Part shown: piece by piece, positions 16,881-25,255 of the stretch
Layout: each line of letters begins with the position of its first letter
Numbering within the stretch: position 1 is the stretch's first letter
Source of the DNA: an uncultured Phascolarctobacterium sp.
GTDB lineage: Bacteria > Bacillota > Negativicutes > Acidaminococcales > Acidaminococcaceae
Reading direction: 5' to 3'
Length of the DNA stretch: 30,366 bases
NCBI GenBank assembly: GCA_937901335.1
Contig: CALCHC010000100.1
Span: 1 to 30,366, forward strand
The notes under the pieces: model-generated
What the model saw: the letters and a program-made list of their open reading frames with translations, nothing else
The model's database searches: none
What the model was told of the DNA's origin: nothing
Position numbers and translations under genes: made by a program

Positions 16881-16908
16881 AAAAGCAGTCCGAAAGGGCT
16901 GCTTTTTT
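16881..16908 (+). terminator. Intrinsic terminator of efp
   Basis: Stem 16881-16891 (AAAAGCAGTCC) with 16896-16906 (GGGCTGCTTTT, one G-U pair), GAAA loop and a T-tract, 13 nt after the efp stop. Confidence 0.9.
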
Positions 16909-16930
16909 AATTTCTTTTTCTCCAATTTTT

Positions 16931-16939
16931 TGGTATAAT
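16931..16939 (+). promoter_or_regulatory. Extended -10 promoter of the long trpS-scp-ispH operon
   Basis: TGGTATAAT, a perfect extended -10, lies 27 nt upstream of the site-2 protease ATG. No other convincing promoter was seen between here and the terminator at 26328, so this may drive all ten genes. Confidence 0.55.
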
Positions 16940-16966
16940 TACTCTATTAAAGACTTGGAGGTTTTT

Positions 16967-17587
16967 ATGTTAGATTTTAGCACAATGATATATCGCATTC
17001 CTGCGTTATTGTTTGCTATAACCATTCACGAATATGCTCACGCACTGTGCGCTGACAGCATGGGTGACTCTACTCCTCGTCGTATGGGTAGATTAACCTT
17101 CAATCCTATGGCACATTTAGATGTCATTGGTGCATTGCTGTTGGTAGTTGTTGGCTTTGGTTGGGCAAAACCTGTTGCCATTAATCAAAACAACTTCCGC
17201 AATCGTAAAGAAGGCGTGATTAAGGTTTCCTTAGCTGGCCCTGCTTCCAACTTGTTCGCTTGCTTCTTGGCAGCGTTCATGGCAGCGCTCCTCAACAAAT
17301 TTGGTATGATGGGCGATGGCATGTATAAGTTCCTTTTGTGGATGCAGCTTTATAACGTATGGTTTGCTTTCTTTAACCTGCTGCCCATACCTCCTTTGGA
17401 TGGTAGCAAACTTGTTTCCGAAATGTTGCCCCCGTATCAAGCGTGGAAGTTTGAAAACTTCGTAGGGCAATATGGTATGTACATTCTCTTTGGTCTTGTT
17501 CTGACCGGCGCAATGGGTTGGATTCTCAATCCGCTGGCAAGAATGTATCTTCTCTTGGTAAATTCAATCATTGGTATTGTATTTTAG
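16967..17587 (+). CDS. Site-2 protease family protein (M50)
   Basis: A 206-residue integral membrane metalloprotease of the short YwhC/YdfS-like M50 group. The zinc motif HEYAHA is in the first helix (H21, E22, H25), and the partner motif NLLPIPPLDGS supplies D145. The short form lacks a PDZ domain. Its substrate is unknown; related enzymes cut proteins inside the membrane. The ATG at 16967 has GGAGG 6 nt upstream; an alternative TTG at 16955 lies at that ribosome site and is rejected. In many Firmicutes this gene sits upstream of trpS and scpAB, as here. Confidence 0.9.
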   Translation: MLDFSTMIYRIPALLFAITIHEYAHALCADSMGDSTPRRMGRLTFNPMAHLDVIGALLLVVVGFGWAKPVAINQNNFRNRKEGVIKVSLAGPASNLFACFLAAFMAALLNKFGMMGDGMYKFLLWMQLYNVWFAFFNLLPIPPLDGSKLVSEMLPPYQAWKFENFVGQYGMYILFGLVLTGAMGWILNPLARMYLLLVNSIIGIVF

Positions 17588-17613
17588 ATTTATAATGTAA
17601 AGGGGTAATTATT

Positions 17614-18606
17614 ATGAACAAAGGTAGAATTTTTAGCGCTATGCAGCCTTCCGGTCGCTTCCATTTGGGTAACTACATGGGCGCGTTGGAAAACTGGGTA
17701 CGCTTGCAACATGAATATGAATGTTTCTTCTCCATCGTTGACTTGCACGCTTTGACTTCTTCTTATGCAGATACTTCCAAACTGCAAGAAAACGTTATGG
17801 AAATGGCTATTGACTGGTTGAGTGCAGGCATTGATCCTGAAAAGAACGTTATCTTCGTACAATCTCACGTTAAAGAACATGCTGAATTGGCACTGCTCCT
17901 CGGTATGAGCACTCCGCTTGGCTGGTTGGAACGTGTACCGACCTACAAAGATAAAATTCGTGACTTGGAAGGTACCAACAAAGATTTGCACACCTATGGC
18001 TTCTTGGGTTATCCTGTTTTGATGGCAGCAGACATTATGCTCTACAAAGCAACCTGCGTACCCGTAGGCGAAGACCAAACTGCACATCTTGAATTGACTC
18101 GCGAAATCGTGCGCCGCTTCAACCATATGTACAAAACCGATTTGTTCCCCGAACCGCAAGCAGTTTACTCCAAAGCTAAAGTTCTGCCCGGTATCGACGG
18201 TCGTAAAATGTCCAAATCCTATGGCAACACCATTCCCTTTGGTGCATCTGCTGAAGAATTGTGGCAACAAGTGCGTATGATGACCACTGACCCGAAACGC
18301 ATTAAGAAAACTGACCCCGGTGATCCGGATGTATGTATCGTTTACCAATTCCACAAAGTGTTCAACACTGAAGAAGCAAACGATATTGCAGCAAAATGCC
18401 GTGCAGGTGAAATCGGTTGCGTACAATGCAAAAAATTGTTGACCGAAAAAATGAACAACATGTTGGCAGATATTCACATTAGACGTGAAGAACTGTCCAA
18501 GAAACCTGGTTACATCAAAGAAGTTCTGGAATTCGGCGCTCAACGTGCACGTGTTGAAGCTGAAAAGAATATGGCTGAAATCAAAGCTGCAATGAACATC
18601 TGGTAA
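17614..18606 (+). CDS. trpS: Tryptophan--tRNA ligase
   Basis: A 330-residue class I tryptophanyl-tRNA synthetase. The HIGH-like motif is in PSGRFHLGNYMGAL (H17-N20) and the KMSKS loop is exact at residues 198-202, followed by YGNTI. The substrate-pocket stretch GYPVLMAADIMLY and the VPVGEDQTAHLELTREI segment are typical. The upstream gap is only 26 nt, so there is no T-box or trp attenuator. The start has an AAAGGGG ribosome site. scpA follows after 3 nt. Confidence 0.97.
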   Translation: MNKGRIFSAMQPSGRFHLGNYMGALENWVRLQHEYECFFSIVDLHALTSSYADTSKLQENVMEMAIDWLSAGIDPEKNVIFVQSHVKEHAELALLLGMSTPLGWLERVPTYKDKIRDLEGTNKDLHTYGFLGYPVLMAADIMLYKATCVPVGEDQTAHLELTREIVRRFNHMYKTDLFPEPQAVYSKAKVLPGIDGRKMSKSYGNTIPFGASAEELWQQVRMMTTDPKRIKKTDPGDPDVCIVYQFHKVFNTEEANDIAAKCRAGEIGCVQCKKLLTEKMNNMLADIHIRREELSKKPGYIKEVLEFGAQRARVEAEKNMAEIKAAMNIW

Positions 18607-18609
18607 TTT

Positions 18610-19320
18610 ATGGCTAATTTATCTATAAAAGTAAGTGACTTTGAAGGGCCTTTAGACCTTTTAATGCACTTAATTGAAAGAGATAAAATTGATATTTATG
18701 ATATTCCCATTGTTTCCATTACGGAACAATACATCAGTTATTTAAGGGAAATGAGCGAATTTGATATGGAAGTTGCCAGCGAATTCTTGGTAATGGCGGC
18801 AACTCTCCTGCAAATTAAATCCCGCATGCTGCTTCCTAAAGAGATGGCAGCAGGTGAGGAAGAAGAAGCTGACCCTCGTCAAATGTTGGTTGAAATGCTC
18901 GTGGAATATCGCAAGATTAAAAAGAGTGCTGCTGCGCTTTTAGAAATGAAAGCTACTGCAGGTAAATGCTTTGCTCGTAGACCGTACTTTGAAGGTTGCG
19001 TGCAGCGTAATTTGCCTAACTACCACATCCGCGACCTGCTACTTGCATTGGCAGGCATTGTCAACGATGAGGAAAAGCCTACTGCTTTCATTGAACCCCA
19101 GGCTTTTAGCGTGCAGGAAAAAATGACCGATATCTTAGAACGTTTGAAGAGCGTAAGCTCCGGTTTTAGATTAAGTGATTTGTTTTCTGTAGGTTCAAGA
19201 GGCGAGAAGGTTGCTTCTTTCTTAGGCGTGCTTGAGCTTTTGAAGATTGGTGCTATTACCATTTCTCAAAGCGAGCAGTTTGCCCCAATTTATATTTTCG
19301 CTAAACAGGGAGAGCAATAA
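18610..19320 (+). CDS. scpA: Segregation and condensation protein A
   Basis: A 236-residue kleisin that bridges the SMC heads in the bacterial condensin complex. The N-terminal motif VSDFEGPLDLLMHLIERDKI and the IDIYDIPIVSITEQYI stretch are diagnostic; EFLVMAATLLQIKSRMLLP follows. The C-terminal winged helix is in the last 70 residues. It starts 3 nt after trpS with little ribosome site of its own, suggesting coupling. scpB follows after 2 nt. The smc gene is not in the window. Confidence 0.95.
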   Translation: MANLSIKVSDFEGPLDLLMHLIERDKIDIYDIPIVSITEQYISYLREMSEFDMEVASEFLVMAATLLQIKSRMLLPKEMAAGEEEEADPRQMLVEMLVEYRKIKKSAAALLEMKATAGKCFARRPYFEGCVQRNLPNYHIRDLLLALAGIVNDEEKPTAFIEPQAFSVQEKMTDILERLKSVSSGFRLSDLFSVGSRGEKVASFLGVLELLKIGAITISQSEQFAPIYIFAKQGEQ

Positions 19321-19322
19321 GC

Positions 19323-19916
19323 ATGTATTATAACCATTTAGTAGGAGCCTTGGAAGCAGTTCTCTTTACTGCAGGCGAGCCTATTTCCGTTGCGGAAATT
19401 GCAGAGCTGTTGCAAATTGAGAAGCCCCAAGTTTGGGATCTCATTACCACTCTTACCAAGGAATACGAAGCTGAAAACCGCGGTTTAATGGTGCGTGAAA
19501 TTGCAGGTGGTTACCAATTGGTGACTAAACCCATGCATTACAATTTGCTTGCCCAAATGGAAACCAACAAGGAAGTTAAGCTTACCAACGCAGGTATGGA
19601 AACTTTGGCGATTGTTGCCTTCAAGCAACCTGTTACCCGCGCTGAAATGGAAGCTATCCGTGGCGTAAAAGTTGACGGCGTAATCAACACTTTGTTGGAA
19701 TTGGGACTGATTGCAGAAGCAGGCAGAAAGAAAGCTCTTGGTAATCCTATTTTATACGCAACTACTGATAAATTCTTAACCGTATTTGGTTTAAGCTCTT
19801 TGGCAGATTTACCCAATCCGGAAACTGCCGATATAGATGATTATCCTGCAGAAGAAACTGAACCTTCTCTTGCCGAACTGGAAAGAAACGGTCAGCAAAC
19901 ACTTTTGCTGGAATAG
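19323..19916 (+). CDS. scpB: Segregation and condensation protein B
   Basis: A 197-residue ScpB, the partner of ScpA in the SMC-ScpAB condensin. Two winged-helix domains are visible: ALEAVLFTAGEPISVAEIAELL at the start, and ETLAIVAFKQPVTRAEMEAIRGV followed by LLELGLIAEAGRKKALGNPILYATT in the second half. The acidic tail (about 165-197) is disordered. A GGAGAG ribosome site in the scpA end precedes the ATG. Confidence 0.95.
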   Translation: MYYNHLVGALEAVLFTAGEPISVAEIAELLQIEKPQVWDLITTLTKEYEAENRGLMVREIAGGYQLVTKPMHYNLLAQMETNKEVKLTNAGMETLAIVAFKQPVTRAEMEAIRGVKVDGVINTLLELGLIAEAGRKKALGNPILYATTDKFLTVFGLSSLADLPNPETADIDDYPAEETEPSLAELERNGQQTLLLE

Positions 19917-19947
19917 TAAGCACTTTAAAATTAAGGAGTTAATTTTA

Positions 19948-20673
19948 ATGGAAGAACGTTTACAGAAGATTTTAGCAGCGGCGGGCGTTGCTTCTCGTCG
20001 TGAAGCTGAAAAAGTAATTACCGCAGGTAGAGTACGTGTTAACGGCAAGCTTGTTACTGAACTTGGTACCAAGGTTGACCCTAAAAAAGCACGCATTACT
20101 GTTGATGGCAAACCCATCAAAGTAGAAAGCAAAGTTTACTACCTGTTCAATAAACCTCGTGGGGTAGTAACCACCATGAGCGATCCCCAAGGTAGACGCA
20201 CCGTTGCAGACTTTATGCAAGACAGCAAGGAACGCGTATTCCCCGTAGGTCGCCTTGACTACAACACCGAAGGTCTTCTTTTGATGACTAATGACGGTGA
20301 ATTGGCACAAAAGCTGATGCATCCCAGTCATGAAGTAAATAAAACTTACGTGGTAAAAGTTCCCGGCATTGTTCCCCAAGAAAAGCTGGACTTACTGCGT
20401 GTAGGCGTTAAATTGGAAGATGGCATGACTGCTCCTGCTTTCGTAAATTTAATTGCTTATGACCACGAAAAGAACTACACCTTGTTCAACATTTCCATTC
20501 ACGAAGGCAGAAACCGTCAAGTTCGTCGTATGTGCGACTTCATCGGCTTCCCTGTACGTGAGTTGAAACGTACCAAAATGGCAAACTTAACCATTAATGG
20601 TTTGGGCAAGGGCAGATATCGTGAACTTACTGAACAAGAACTTGCTGAATTGAAGAAGGCGGCTCGTATATGA
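19948..20673 (+). CDS. rluB: 23S rRNA pseudouridine synthase RluB-type
   Basis: A 241-residue enzyme of the RsuA/RluB/RluE group that turns a uridine of 23S rRNA helix 89 into pseudouridine. An N-terminal S4 RNA-binding domain (RLQKILAAAGVASRREAEKVI) is followed by the catalytic domain with GRLDYNTEGLLL; D104 is the catalytic aspartate. HEGRNRQVRRM follows. The ATG at 19948 has TAAGGAG upstream; a longer in-frame version would overlap scpB by 80 nt and is rejected. The scpA-scpB-rluB order is conserved in Firmicutes. Confidence 0.94.
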   Translation: MEERLQKILAAAGVASRREAEKVITAGRVRVNGKLVTELGTKVDPKKARITVDGKPIKVESKVYYLFNKPRGVVTTMSDPQGRRTVADFMQDSKERVFPVGRLDYNTEGLLLMTNDGELAQKLMHPSHEVNKTYVVKVPGIVPQEKLDLLRVGVKLEDGMTAPAFVNLIAYDHEKNYTLFNISIHEGRNRQVRRMCDFIGFPVRELKRTKMANLTINGLGKGRYRELTEQELAELKKAARI

Positions 20674-21902
20674 GTAAAGTAATCATTATTGGTGGCGGTG
20701 CTGCAGGTTTACTTGCAGGTATTGCAGCTGCTACCTATGGTGCAGAAGTTACTATAATTGAAAAAATGCGTGTGCCCGGTAAAAAGATGCTCATTACCGG
20801 TAAAGGTCGCTGCAACATTACTAATGCAGGCGAACTGCAAGACATTATCAAGAACATTCCCGGTAACGGACGTTTCTTGAACAGTGCTTTGCGTCAATTT
20901 AGTAATGATGACATTGTGTGCCTTTTGGAATGTAATGGCCTTGAAACCAAGGTAGAACGCGGTAACAGGGTTTTCCCCGTTAGCGACAAGGCTAAGGATG
21001 TAGTAGATACTTTAGTTAAAATCTACACTGACTACGGTGGAAAGCTGATTACCGATTGCAAGGTTACTGAAATTACCGTTAAAGATGGCGTGGCAACAGG
21101 TGTTAAGACTACCAACGGTCACTTTACTGCAGATAAGGTTATCCTGTGTGCAGGCGGTGCTTCTTACCCCGGTACGGGTAGTGATGGCGGCGGCGCGAAG
21201 CTTGCGGCGAAGGTGGGGCATACCATTGTTCCCTTAAAGCCTTCTCTTGTACCCCTTGTTAGCGATTACGCCTACATTGACGATTTGCAAGGTCTTTCCT
21301 TGCGTAACGTAAGAGCAACCTTGTATGGTGACGGCAAAAAGCTCACTGATGATTTTGGTGAAATGCTCTTTACCCATTTTGGTGTAAGTGGTCCCATCAT
21401 CCTTTCTTTAAGCAATATGGCAGCAGAAGCTTTGCATAAAGGTATGGAAGTAGAGCTTGCCATTGACCTTAAACCTGCTCTTAGCGAAGAAAAGCTTGAT
21501 GCACGTATTCAACGTGACTTTGCAACCTACAGCCGTAAACAACTTGTTAACGGTATGAAGGACTTGCTGCCTCAAAGACTTATCCCTGTGGTTTGCGATA
21601 TGGCGTACTTGGACGAAGAAGAATTCATTAACCAAATTAGCCGTGAAGAACGCAAACGCTTGGTAGATACTTTGAAGCGTTTTGTTGTGCCCATTACAGG
21701 AACTCGTCCCATTGCGGAAGCAATCGTTACCGCAGGCGGTGTTTCTGTTAAAGAAATAAATCCCAAAACAATGGAATCTAAACTGATTAATGGACTGTAT
21801 TTTGCAGGGGAAGTAATGGATGTTGACGGTTATACCGGCGGCTTTAACCTGCAAGCTGCTTTCTCCAGTGGTTATGCTGCAGGGGTGGCTGCGTCCTCTT
21901 AA
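20670..21902 (+). CDS. NAD(P)/FAD-dependent oxidoreductase, HI0933/YhiN family
   Basis: A 410-residue flavoprotein of the HI0933-like family (also labelled aminoacetone oxidase family). The N-terminal dinucleotide fold reads VIIIGGGAAGLLAGIAAA and is followed by the family signature KKMLITGKGRCNITNA. The C-terminal FAD segment is GLYFAGEVMDVDGYTGGFNLQ. The reaction is not established for this branch. Its ATG overlaps the rluB stop by 4 nt. It sits between rluB and cmk, a placement shared by many Firmicutes. Confidence 0.92.
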   Translation: MSKVIIIGGGAAGLLAGIAAATYGAEVTIIEKMRVPGKKMLITGKGRCNITNAGELQDIIKNIPGNGRFLNSALRQFSNDDIVCLLECNGLETKVERGNRVFPVSDKAKDVVDTLVKIYTDYGGKLITDCKVTEITVKDGVATGVKTTNGHFTADKVILCAGGASYPGTGSDGGGAKLAAKVGHTIVPLKPSLVPLVSDYAYIDDLQGLSLRNVRATLYGDGKKLTDDFGEMLFTHFGVSGPIILSLSNMAAEALHKGMEVELAIDLKPALSEEKLDARIQRDFATYSRKQLVNGMKDLLPQRLIPVVCDMAYLDEEEFINQISREERKRLVDTLKRFVVPITGTRPIAEAIVTAGGVSVKEINPKTMESKLINGLYFAGEVMDVDGYTGGFNLQAAFSSGYAAGVAASS

Positions 21903-21917
21903 GAAGGTGAATGTAAG

Positions 21918-22592
21918 ATGAAAAAGTTAGTTGTAGCAATTGATGGCCCTGCTGGCGCAGGTAAAAGCACTATCGCAAAGCTTGCTGCAGAAAAATTAGG
22001 TTATGCCTATATCGACACTGGTGCTATGTATCGTAGCGTTGCTTGGAAATTCTTGCAAACCGGTGAAGCTTTTGACGAAGCTTTCATTAGCAAGCTTTCT
22101 CAAGAAATGGTAATCGAGTTCAAGCCTGAAGCGAGCGTTAACAGAGTATTTGTTGATGGCACCGAAGTTACTGCTGCTATCCGTAGTGCAGAAGTAACCG
22201 CTAATGTTTCTCGTGTTGCTGCTATCGGAGCAGTGCGTGAAGCAATGGTTGACCAACAACGTCGTATGGGCGAAGCTGGTGGCGTTTTGATGGACGGTCG
22301 CGATATCGGTACTGTGGTATTCCCCAATGCTGAAGTTAAGATTTTCTTGACTGCTACCGTAGAAGAACGCGCTATGCGTCGTTACAAAGAGCTTGTTGCT
22401 AAAGGTGAACAAGTGGTTTTGGAAGAGCTGCAAAAAGATATTGCAGAACGCGACAAACAAGACATGGAAAGAGAAATCAGTCCCTTGCGTCAAGCAGAGG
22501 ATGCGATTTACTTAGATACTTCCGATATGACCATTGACGAAGTAACTGCATACATTCTGAATTTGGTAGGTGAAAAAGAAAATGCTTTATGA
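21918..22592 (+). CDS. cmk: Cytidylate kinase
   Basis: A 224-residue (d)CMP kinase, which moves phosphate from ATP to CMP or dCMP. The P-loop is GPAGAGKST (10-18). The YIDTGAMYRSVAWK segment, DGRDIGTVVFPNA and the lid region RDKQDMEREISPLRQAEDA are characteristic. The gene has a GAAGGTG ribosome site 15 nt after the flavoprotein stop and overlaps plsC by 11 nt. In Firmicutes cmk is classically followed by plsC and then ispH or S1. Confidence 0.97.
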   Translation: MKKLVVAIDGPAGAGKSTIAKLAAEKLGYAYIDTGAMYRSVAWKFLQTGEAFDEAFISKLSQEMVIEFKPEASVNRVFVDGTEVTAAIRSAEVTANVSRVAAIGAVREAMVDQQRRMGEAGGVLMDGRDIGTVVFPNAEVKIFLTATVEERAMRRYKELVAKGEQVVLEELQKDIAERDKQDMEREISPLRQAEDAIYLDTSDMTIDEVTAYILNLVGEKENAL

Positions 22593-23196
22593 TGTTTTTC
22601 ACGCTACTGTAAAGTTCATTTTGAAAGTTCTTTTCACCATCTTCCTGCGTATGGATGTAAAAGGTGAAGAAAATGTACCTATGAGCGGTCCTGTAGTGCT
22701 GGCTTGCAACCATATCAGCTTGCTTGACCCGCCTGTACTGGGAACTGCTGCTCCTCGTAAAGTTCAGTTCATGGCTAAGGCAGAACTTTTCGTTCCTGTA
22801 CTTGGTACCATCTACAAATTACTTGGTGCTTTCCCTGTAAGACGTGGTGGCAATGATAAAGCTGCTATTAAATACGGCATCGACCTTTTGAAAAGCGAAG
22901 GCGTATTGGCAATTTTCCCGGAAGGCACTCGTAGCAGAACCGGCGAACTTGGCAAGGCTGCACCCGGTGCGTTGATGATGGCTAGCAAGGCGCTTGCGCC
23001 CATCGTACCTGCTTGCGTTGTAGGTACTGACGTGTTCCGCGTTGGTAAAATTTGGCCGAAAGTATCCGTACGTTTTGGCAAACCCATCTATTTCCCTAAA
23101 GACGAACCCATCACTAAAGAAGTTCTTAAAAATATGACTGATGAAATGATGGCTCGAATTGCAGAATTGCAAGCTGGTGTAAAAAATGGAAATTAA
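22582..23196 (+). CDS. plsC: 1-acyl-sn-glycerol-3-phosphate acyltransferase
   Basis: A 204-residue PlsC-type acyltransferase that adds the second acyl chain to lysophosphatidic acid at the membrane. The catalytic NHISLLDPP (H44, D49) and the substrate motif FPEGTRSRTGEL are both present, as is VPACVVGTD. A hydrophobic N-terminus (about 9-24) would dock it to the membrane. A GTG at 22570 is also in frame, but only the ATG at 22582 has a spaced ribosome site (AGGTGA, 8 nt). Its end overlaps the ispH start by 11 nt. Confidence 0.94.
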   Translation: MLYDVFHATVKFILKVLFTIFLRMDVKGEENVPMSGPVVLACNHISLLDPPVLGTAAPRKVQFMAKAELFVPVLGTIYKLLGAFPVRRGGNDKAAIKYGIDLLKSEGVLAIFPEGTRSRTGELGKAAPGALMMASKALAPIVPACVVGTDVFRVGKIWPKVSVRFGKPIYFPKDEPITKEVLKNMTDEMMARIAELQAGVKNGN

Positions 23197-25240
23197 GATT
23201 GCAGAATACTGTGGCTTTTGCTATGGTGTAAAGCGTGCCGTAGAAATGGCAGAAAAGGCTGCTGAAGAAAAGGTTAATGGTGCAACCTTAGGACCTTTAA
23301 TTCACAACCCGCAGTTTATCGCTGAACTTGAAAGCAAAGGCATTGCCTGCAAGGAAGATTTACAAGACTTTACCGCTGGTGAAACGGTTATCTTCCGTTC
23401 CCATGGTGTAGGCCCTGAAATCTACCAAAAGGCAGAAGAAATGCAACTGGATATAATCGACGCAACCTGTCCTAATGTGCGTATGGCACAGAAAAAAGCG
23501 TTCCAAGCTGCCCAAGATGGCTTTTATCCCGTAATTGTTGGTGAAAAAAATCACCCGGAAGTAAAAAGTATTAAAAAGTGGGCAGGAGAAAACGCAATTG
23601 TTGTCGAATGTATAGAAGATATCTCTAACGTGCCGCAGAAGGATAAGTATGCGGTTATCATCCAAACTACCTTTGAACTGCAAAAGTTTGAAGAAATCTT
23701 AGCAGAACTTCAAAAGGTGCGCGAGGGTGAATATAGGGTAGAGCGTACAATTTGCTTAGCTACATCGCAACGCCAAAACGCTGCCATTAAATTAGCAAGC
23801 GAAGTTGACGCTTTTATCGTGATTGGTGGACGCAATAGTGCTAACACTCGTCATCTGTACGAGCTTGTTGCTACTAAATGCGCTAAAGCTTATCACATCG
23901 AAACCGCTGCCGAACTAGATTCGGAAATGTTCAGAGATTGTATTAAAATTGGAATCACGGCAGGAGCATCAACTCCCGACCGTTTAATTAAGGAGGCTAT
24001 TATAGCAATGGAAAACATGGATTTTGAAAGTTTGTTGGCACAAAGTGAGGAGGTAAACGTATATCCCGGTAAAATCGTGGAAGCTACCGTTATTCAATTG
24101 GATAAAGATGGCGTATATGTAGATTTTGGCTATATGCGCGAAGGCATTGTAACCTATCCGGAATGGTCTTTGACTGAAACCGCTGAAGAATTGATGGCTA
24201 CCATCAAAGTTGGCGACAAAGTAGAAGTTAAAGTTATCCCCGGTACTTCTAAAGACGACTTTGTTCGTATGTCCAAAGTTAAAGCTGAACGCGACGCAGC
24301 TTGGAAAAACGTTGCAGAATTGGCAGAAGGCGAAAAACGCGCTGCTTCCGTTAAAGTTATCCGCATCATCAAAAATAAAGCTAAAAACATCGTTGGCTTG
24401 GCAGTTGCTGTTGAAGGCGTAGAAGGCTTCATGCCTGCTTCCCACGTTGAATTGAAACGTGTAGAAGACTTCACCGGTTATGTTGGTCAAGAAATGGAAG
24501 CTGAAATCATCGAAGTTGACCTCGAAAAGAAACGCATCGTTGTTTCTCGTCGCGACTTGTTGAAAGCTGAAAAAGAAGCTAAAGCTAAAGCTTGGAAAGA
24601 AGCTAAAGAAGCTCGCATCGCTGCTGCTAAAGAAGCTCGCGCTGCTGCTGAAGAAGCTGCTTACGCTTCCGTTGAAGAAGGCACCACCGTTGCAGGTAAA
24701 GTTGTTAAAGTTGCTGAATTCGGTTTGTTCGTAGAAGTTGGCGCTGGCCTCGTTGGCTTGGTTCACAACACCGAACTCTCCTGGAACCGCAATGCTAAAG
24801 CTGAAGAAGTTGCACAAGTTGGTGACGAAGTAGAAGTATTCATCAAAAAAATCGACCGCGAAAACAAACGCGTTGCATTGTCCATCAAAGCTACCCAAGA
24901 AGATCCTTGGAAAGTTGAAGCTGGCAAATTGAACGTTGGCGAAATCGTTGAAGTAGAAGTTCTCCGCTTCTTGCCCTTCGGCGCTATCGTTAAAATCAGC
25001 GACAAAGTAGAAGGCTTGGTTCACATCTCCGAAATCGCTGAAGAACGCATCGCTAAAGCTGACGACGTTCTCGAAGCTGGTCAAATCGTTAAAGCTCAAG
25101 TTCTGAAAATGGACCTCGAAGGCAAAAAAATCGGCCTGAGCATCGTAAAAGCTGCTCATGCTGCTGAACAAGCTGAATACAGCTCCTACCTGAACGGTTC
25201 CGCAGGCTTGACCCAAGACCTGTCCGAACAACTTCAATAA
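23186..25240 (+). CDS. ispH: 4-hydroxy-3-methylbut-2-enyl diphosphate reductase / ribosomal protein S1 fusion
   Basis: A 684-residue two-function protein. Residues 1-274 are IspH, the last step of the MEP isoprenoid pathway, with the three iron-sulfur cysteines C12 (GFCYGV), C95 (DATCPNV) and C190 (TICLATSQRQN), plus the active-site histidines in PLIHNP, RSHGV and KNHPEV. From about 290 come four S1 RNA-binding domains (about 291-365, 375-450, 495-570 and 580-655), as in ribosomal protein S1; an Ala/Lys/Glu-rich helix lies between the second and third. Such fusions are known in Clostridia and Negativicutes. A strong internal ribosome site and ATG sit exactly at the domain border (23990-24010), and codon use becomes highly biased after it, so a separate S1 protein (M275 on) may also be made. 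Confidence 0.95.
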   Translation: MEIKIAEYCGFCYGVKRAVEMAEKAAEEKVNGATLGPLIHNPQFIAELESKGIACKEDLQDFTAGETVIFRSHGVGPEIYQKAEEMQLDIIDATCPNVRMAQKKAFQAAQDGFYPVIVGEKNHPEVKSIKKWAGENAIVVECIEDISNVPQKDKYAVIIQTTFELQKFEEILAELQKVREGEYRVERTICLATSQRQNAAIKLASEVDAFIVIGGRNSANTRHLYELVATKCAKAYHIETAAELDSEMFRDCIKIGITAGASTPDRLIKEAIIAMENMDFESLLAQSEEVNVYPGKIVEATVIQLDKDGVYVDFGYMREGIVTYPEWSLTETAEELMATIKVGDKVEVKVIPGTSKDDFVRMSKVKAERDAAWKNVAELAEGEKRAASVKVIRIIKNKAKNIVGLAVAVEGVEGFMPASHVELKRVEDFTGYVGQEMEAEIIEVDLEKKRIVVSRRDLLKAEKEAKAKAWKEAKEARIAAAKEARAAAEEAAYASVEEGTTVAGKVVKVAEFGLFVEVGAGLVGLVHNTELSWNRNAKAEEVAQVGDEVEVFIKKIDRENKRVALSIKATQEDPWKVEAGKLNVGEIVEVEVLRFLPFGAIVKISDKVEGLVHISEIAEERIAKADDVLEAGQIVKAQVLKMDLEGKKIGLSIVKAAHAAEQAEYSSYLNGSAGLTQDLSEQLQ
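23990..24010 (+). promoter_or_regulatory. Internal Shine-Dalgarno and start codon for a stand-alone S1 protein
   Basis: AAGGAGG (23990-23996) is followed after 11 nt by an in-frame ATG (24008-24010, M275 of the fusion). The resulting 410-residue protein would begin MENMDFESLLAQSEEV and hold all four S1 domains. The placement at the IspH/S1 border, and the change in codon bias just downstream, argue for real use. Confidence 0.55.
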
Positions 25241-25255
25241 TTAGAGGAATGACCG

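Noticed and set aside
23984..25237. A 417-codon minus-strand frame opposite the S1 domains (and a similar one at 7049-8368 opposite the NhaC-family gene)
   Set aside because: Same codon-bias shadow; the opposite strand encodes well-known protein families.
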